In this document: positions 60,610 through 64,000 of the stretch, one piece after another
Position numbering within the stretch: position 1 is the stretch's first letter
Layout: the number at the start of each line of letters is the position of its first letter
NCBI RefSeq assembly: GCF_004570865.1
Contig: NZ_SPQS01000014.1
Span: 62,001 to 126,000 of the forward strand
Length of the DNA stretch: 64,000 bases
Reading direction: 5' to 3'
Source: Bradyrhizobium frederickii
GTDB taxonomy: Bacteria; Pseudomonadota; Alphaproteobacteria; Rhizobiales; Xanthobacteraceae
Notes under the pieces: generated by a model
What the model was told of the DNA's origin: nothing
The model's input: the letters and a program-made list of their open reading frames with translations, nothing else
Database searches by the model: none
Made by a program: the position numbers and the translations under genes

Positions 60610-61533
60610 CTACCCCGCCCGCTGCTTCTCATACGCCTTCAAATGCGTGTAGGCGATCCGCAGCTTCGGCACCGGCACCTTGTCGGCGTCGGCGCGCGCG
60701 ATGAGGTCGCCGATGACGTGATCGGCCTCGACCGGCAGGCCGGCCTTGATGTCGCGGAACATCGAGGCCGTCATCGGCGAGCCCTCGGTGGTGAGATTGC
60801 CCTTCACCCGCTCGAAGAACGGTCCGCCCGGCGGGTAGCCCGACGCGGTGGCGATTGCGCTGGTCTCATCCAGCATGCCGAGCAGGAAATCCCGGCCGCC
60901 GGGCGCTGCGAGGATGTTGCCGACGGAGGTCCGCATCAGGCTGGTGGATGCTGCGAGCGAGGAGAGGAACACCCACTTCTCCCACATGTCCTGCATGATG
61001 TTCTGGCTGGCGGCGGCGCCGGTGATGCCGCTCTTGAAGGCTTCGTCGATCGCCTTGACGCGGTCGGACAGCTTGCCGTCGCGCTCGCCGTAGCTGATCG
61101 CCTGCATCGGCTGGAGCTGCACCACCTCACGCTGCTCGTTCAAGGTCGCGGCGATGGCGCAGAGGCCGCCGAGCACGCGCTCGGCACCGAAGGTCTGGTC
61201 GAGAATGTCGAGATGCTTCATGCCGTTCAGCATGGGGATGATGGCGGTGTTCGGCCCGACGGCGGCCGCGAACGACTTGATGGCGTTGTCGAGATCGAAC
61301 GCCTTGCAGCTGAGCAGCACGACGTCGAACTTGTCCTTGAGCGCGTCGGCCTGCACGGTCGGCGGATTCTTCAAGGTCACATCGCCATTCGGGCTCTTGA
61401 TGACGAGCCCGGCGCTGGCGAGCTCGCCGGCCCGGCGCGGACGGACCAGGAAGGTGACGTCGCGGCCGGCCTGCAACAGCCTGCCACCAAAATAGCCGCC
61501 GATGGCGCCGGCGCCGACCACGAGGATACGCAT
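60610..61533 (-). CDS. panE: 2-dehydropantoate 2-reductase family protein
   Basis: A reductase of 307 residues. MRILVVGAGAIGGYFGGRLL is the NADP fold and FDVVLLSCKAFDLDNAI the KPR signature; the catalytic Lys is SCKAF and MWEKWVFLSSLAA lies in the C-terminal helical domain. The family reduces ketopantoate for pantothenate/CoA synthesis, but Bradyrhizobium-type genomes often have several paralogues with other 2-oxo acid substrates, so the gene symbol is a family name. No other pan gene is nearby. Confidence 0.85.
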   Translation of the reverse strand: MRILVVGAGAIGGYFGGRLLQAGRDVTFLVRPRRAGELASAGLVIKSPNGDVTLKNPPTVQADALKDKFDVVLLSCKAFDLDNAIKSFAAAVGPNTAIIPMLNGMKHLDILDQTFGAERVLGGLCAIAATLNEQREVVQLQPMQAISYGERDGKLSDRVKAIDEAFKSGITGAAASQNIMQDMWEKWVFLSSLAASTSLMRTSVGNILAAPGGRDFLLGMLDETSAIATASGYPPGGPFFERVKGNLTTEGSPMTASMFRDIKAGLPVEADHVIGDLIARADADKVPVPKLRIAYTHLKAYEKQRAG

Positions 61534-61555
61534 GCGAGAGCTCCGTTGAACGAGG

Positions 61556-61636
61556 CAAATGGCGAGTGGGAAATAGCGAATAGGGCGAGAGGCCGCAAAT
61601 GACGAGTCACAATTTCACGACTCGCTATTCGCCATT
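61556..61636. repeat. Inverted repeat of GCGAATAG type
   Basis: GGCGAGTGGGAAATAGCGAA and CGACTCGCTATTCGCCATTCC with ATGACGAGTC / GACTCG inner pieces. It lies between the panE-like gene and the isomerase gene. Confidence 0.7.
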
Positions 61637-61638
61637 CC

Positions 61639-62253
61639 CTATTTGTCCCCTTCCAGCACCATCTCCTCGACTTCGCGGAGCTGTTCCTTGCCAAAGAACA
61701 TCTCGTTGCCGACGAAGAAGGTCGGCGAGCCGAACGCGCCGCGGGCGACGGCCTCCTCGGTGTTCCTGATCAGCTTGCCCTTCAGCTCGGGCTCCTGCGC
61801 GCGGGCGAACAGCTTCTGGGCATCGAGGCCGGAGGACGCCAGCACCTTCGCCGCGACTTCAGGATCGTCCATCTTCTTCGGTTCGCGCCACATGTGGTGG
61901 AAGGCGGCCTCGACATAGGCCTCGAACACGCCTTCCGCTTGCGCCGCGATCGCCATGCGCATCAGGTTCAGCGTGTTGACGGGGAAATGGGGATTCCAGA
62001 CATAGGGCTGGACCTTGAAGCGCTTGATGAAGCGTTCGGTCTCGACCTGCTGGAATTCACGCTTGTTCTTGATCCCGGCCAGCGTCTCGGCCGGCGACCT
62101 GTTGTTGGTCGCCTTGAAGATGCCGCCGAGCAGGATCGGGACGTATTCGAACTTGACGCCGATGCGCTGCTCGATCGCGGGGATCGCGAGATGGCTGAGA
62201 TAGGCGTTCGGGCTGCCGAAATCGAACAGGAACTGCGGGGCAATGCGGGTCAA
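61639..62253 (-). CDS. 2-hydroxychromene-2-carboxylate isomerase-like protein (DsbA fold)
   Basis: A DsbA/kappa GST-type protein of 204 residues starting from TTG with GGGAGAAAG upstream. FLFDFGSPNAYLSHLAIPAI has the family's active-site Ser in place of a CxxC, NNRSPAETLAGIKNKREF is the insertion and GAFGSPTFFVGNEMFFGKEQLREVE the cis-Pro segment. The named reaction belongs to naphthalene catabolism; no other such genes are near, so the true substrate may be glutathione-linked. Read away from the MATE gene downstream. Confidence 0.87.
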   Translation of the reverse strand: MTRIAPQFLFDFGSPNAYLSHLAIPAIEQRIGVKFEYVPILLGGIFKATNNRSPAETLAGIKNKREFQQVETERFIKRFKVQPYVWNPHFPVNTLNLMRMAIAAQAEGVFEAYVEAAFHHMWREPKKMDDPEVAAKVLASSGLDAQKLFARAQEPELKGKLIRNTEEAVARGAFGSPTFFVGNEMFFGKEQLREVEEMVLEGDK

Positions 62254-62356
62254 ACTCTTTCTCCCTGACCTGACTTTCTGGTCTGGCTTTTCTTCTATTG
62301 TGGCGCAGGGCGCGCCACAGGTCCACCGTTTAATGATGGTCGTAATACTTTGAGCG

Positions 62357-63706
62357 TCAGATCAGACGCCGGATCGCGCGCTTGCGCCAGACCGTGAGGT
62401 AATAGCCCATCTGCAAAACGAACATGGCGCAGAACACGATGGGATAGGCGGCCCATACGCCCTCAAGGCCGATCGTGCGGCTCAGGATCACCGCGGCCGG
62501 CAGCTCGATCGCGACGATGGCGAAGATCGAGAGCAGCATCGGCGTCAGCGCGACGCCCGCCGCGCGCATGGCCCCGGAGAACACCGTGGCCAGGCCGAAC
62601 GGCACCGAGCTCCACAGGGCGATGTCGAGCAGGCCTTTCGCCAGATCGAGCACGGTGGCGTCGATGATGAAGATGCCGAGGATGGCGCGCGGCGCCAGAT
62701 AGATCAGCGCCACGAGCCCGCCGGTCAGGACGAAGTTGAAAGCGAGCCCGGTCCGCACGATGCCGTCGAGCCGGGTTCTGTCGCCGCCGCCGACCGCCTG
62801 CGCGCCGAGGATCGAGACCGCGATCGAAATCGACATCGCCGTGAACTGCGTGTAGCCCATCACCTGGTTGACGGCGCCATAGGCCGCTGTGGCGTCCGAC
62901 CCGAAGCCGTTGACGAGGCCGAGCAGGACCAGCTCCGCGATCGCCATCACCACCATGCCGATGGCGCTCGGCAATCCGATGCCGAGAATCTTGCCGAGCA
63001 TGGCGCCATCGAGCCGCAACCGACGCAGCAGAGCCGCGTCCGGCGCGAGCGCGTGCTTCTTCCGCAGCAGATAGACGGCGAGCGCGATCAACGTGAGCGC
63101 ATTCGCGATCGCGGCCGCCCATGCCGGGCTGGCGATGCCAGCCGTCGGCAATCCGAACGACCCGTGGATCAGCATCGGCGTCAGGATCAGGCCGATCGCG
63201 GTCGACAGCGCCAGCGCCAGCAGCGGCGTCAGCGCGTCGCCGACGCCGCGGATCATCGCCGTCATCAGCAGGAAGACGAAGCCGAGCGGCATGGTGAGCA
63301 GCATGATCCGCGCATAGGCGCTGGCCTGATCGAGAATGTCCGCGGGCGTGGCGAGCACCATCATCAGCTGACGGCTGAAGAGCCCGCCGATCAGCGCAAC
63401 CGAAGTGGAGAGCAGAAGGCCGATCGCAAGCGTCGTGCCCGCGATGCTTGTGATCTTGTCGAGCTCGCGCGCGCCGAAGGCCTGGCCGATCAGCACGGTC
63501 GCGCCGGTGCTGAGGCCCATGACGAAGGCGAACAGGAAGAACATCACGGGGAAGAACACCGAGACCGCCGCCAGCGCGTCGACGCCGATCATCTGGCCGA
63601 GATAGACGTTGCTGACAGTGCCGAACAGCGATTGCAGCGCGTTGCTCAGCATCAAGGGCGCGAGGAAGCGGAGGAATGTTTTCCAAAGCGGTTTGGTGGT
63701 GGACAT
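62357..63706 (-). CDS. MATE-family multidrug/cation exporter
   Basis: A transporter of 449 residues with twelve membrane helices in two homologous MatE halves. LRFLAPLMLSNALQSLFGTVSNVYLGQMIG is split across the first helices; IGLPSAIGMVVMAIAELVLLGLVNGFG begins the second half. It exports organic cations or metabolites in exchange for Na or H. It is upstream of the isomerase gene on the same strand. Substrate unknown. Confidence 0.93.
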   Translation of the reverse strand: MSTTKPLWKTFLRFLAPLMLSNALQSLFGTVSNVYLGQMIGVDALAAVSVFFPVMFFLFAFVMGLSTGATVLIGQAFGARELDKITSIAGTTLAIGLLLSTSVALIGGLFSRQLMMVLATPADILDQASAYARIMLLTMPLGFVFLLMTAMIRGVGDALTPLLALALSTAIGLILTPMLIHGSFGLPTAGIASPAWAAAIANALTLIALAVYLLRKKHALAPDAALLRRLRLDGAMLGKILGIGLPSAIGMVVMAIAELVLLGLVNGFGSDATAAYGAVNQVMGYTQFTAMSISIAVSILGAQAVGGGDRTRLDGIVRTGLAFNFVLTGGLVALIYLAPRAILGIFIIDATVLDLAKGLLDIALWSSVPFGLATVFSGAMRAAGVALTPMLLSIFAIVAIELPAAVILSRTIGLEGVWAAYPIVFCAMFVLQMGYYLTVWRKRAIRRLI

Positions 63707-63793
63707 GAATGTGTCTTTCGTCAGGGCGTGCGGAGCCGTTGCCGCACAATGCGCGGCTCGGCCGTCGATGGGTTTGTGAAGAGCGCCGCGCGG

Positions 63794-64000
63794 CTACGCG
63801 CGGTCGCTGTAGGCGAGCTTGACGATGTGGTCGCGGATGTCGGCCGGCCAGTCGGCGATCATTGCGGTGAAGCGCCGCCGGTCATCTGCGAACAGCGCCC
63901 GCGAAGCTTCCTCGAACCGCGGCAGATTGCCGGCCATGGTCGACATGAAGTGATAGGCCGCATCGCGCGCCTGCCGCTCGCGGTCCTTGTCGCCGCTCGC
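63794..64000 (-). CDS. DUF2239 family protein (C-terminal part)
   Basis: Only the last 68 codons are in the window; the start lies beyond base 64000. The segment reads RQARDAAYHFMSTMAGNLPR, FEEASRALFADDRRRF and WPADIRDHIVKLAY, the C-terminal signature of DUF2239. These small proteins have no known function. It lies upstream of the MATE gene on the same strand with an 87-bp gap. Confidence 0.82.
   Translation of the reverse strand, partial: ASGDKDRERQARDAAYHFMSTMAGNLPRFEEASRALFADDRRRFTAMIADWPADIRDHIVKLAYSDRA

Overview
The window is a 64 kb piece of a high-GC alphaproteobacterial chromosome. Gene content, order and the abundant palindromic intergenic repeats fit Bradyrhizobium or a close relative in the Nitrobacteraceae (inferred from protein families and repeat types; no search was run). 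Almost everything is core chromosome. There is no prophage, IS element, transposase or CRISPR array. The only tRNA is tRNA-Gly(GCC).

Layout. 1-2.4 kb: histidine genes hisB, a DUF2628 gene, hisH and hisA (cut by the window edge) on the minus strand. 2.6-5.9 kb: the HslVU protease, with an acetyltransferase and a DUF2585 membrane protein between its two subunits. 6.1-10.2 kb: a polytopic membrane protein, then a minus-strand cluster timA-like, mltA and an Smr gene that is frameshifted by an extra 7-bp repeat unit. 10.6-14.0 kb: secB, facing dnaQ, coaE, maf and the DUF299 regulator. 14.0-14.45 kb: a candidate chromosome origin with DnaA-box-like sites, a cluster of GANTC sites, an AT-rich patch and a CtrA-like site. 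14.45-25.3 kb: the origin-proximal block hemJ, rho, mnmE, mnmG, rsmG, parA, parB, with six parS-type sites within 2.7 kb, then holA and lptE. 25.2-31.7 kb: leuS, two diguanylate cyclases and a YggS-type PLP protein. 31.8-40.2 kb: a FAH/hydratase-family enzyme, an L,D-transpeptidase, a CenR-like response regulator, a cyclic-nucleotide-binding protein, exonuclease III, lolA, ftsK and a DapC-like aminotransferase. 40.5-45.0 kb: a GFA protein and two consecutive glnK-amtB pairs, the first with a sigma-54-type promoter candidate. 45.2-55.4 kb: a GYF-domain membrane protein, tesB, a UbiH-type monooxygenase, a Trm112-like protein, a TetR gene divergent from a small membrane protein, a PepSY-cytochrome b561 pair behind a symmetric operator-like sequence, an MHYT-GGDEF-EAL protein, a LON-domain protein and a thioredoxin-TPR protein. 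55.6-57.0 kb: tRNA-Gly followed by an AbiEii-like nucleotidyltransferase and a small partner gene in visibly less GC-rich DNA. 57.0-64.0 kb: a sugar-nucleotide epimerase-like protein, an exported beta-propeller dehydrogenase with a di-haem cytochrome c, a ketopantoate-reductase-like protein, a DsbA-fold isomerase, a MATE exporter and a DUF2239 protein cut by the window end.

How it works together. The middle of the window is the replication and segregation centre: probable oriC, parS, parA and parB lie within about 9 kb, with ribosome and tRNA-modification genes packed between. The rest is housekeeping (envelope building, proteostasis, nitrogen uptake) and c-di-GMP signalling. The most useful leads are the origin/parS architecture, the Smr frameshift, two symmetric operator arrays, the tRNA-linked AbiEii-like pair and a structured 150-nt segment between rho and mnmE.
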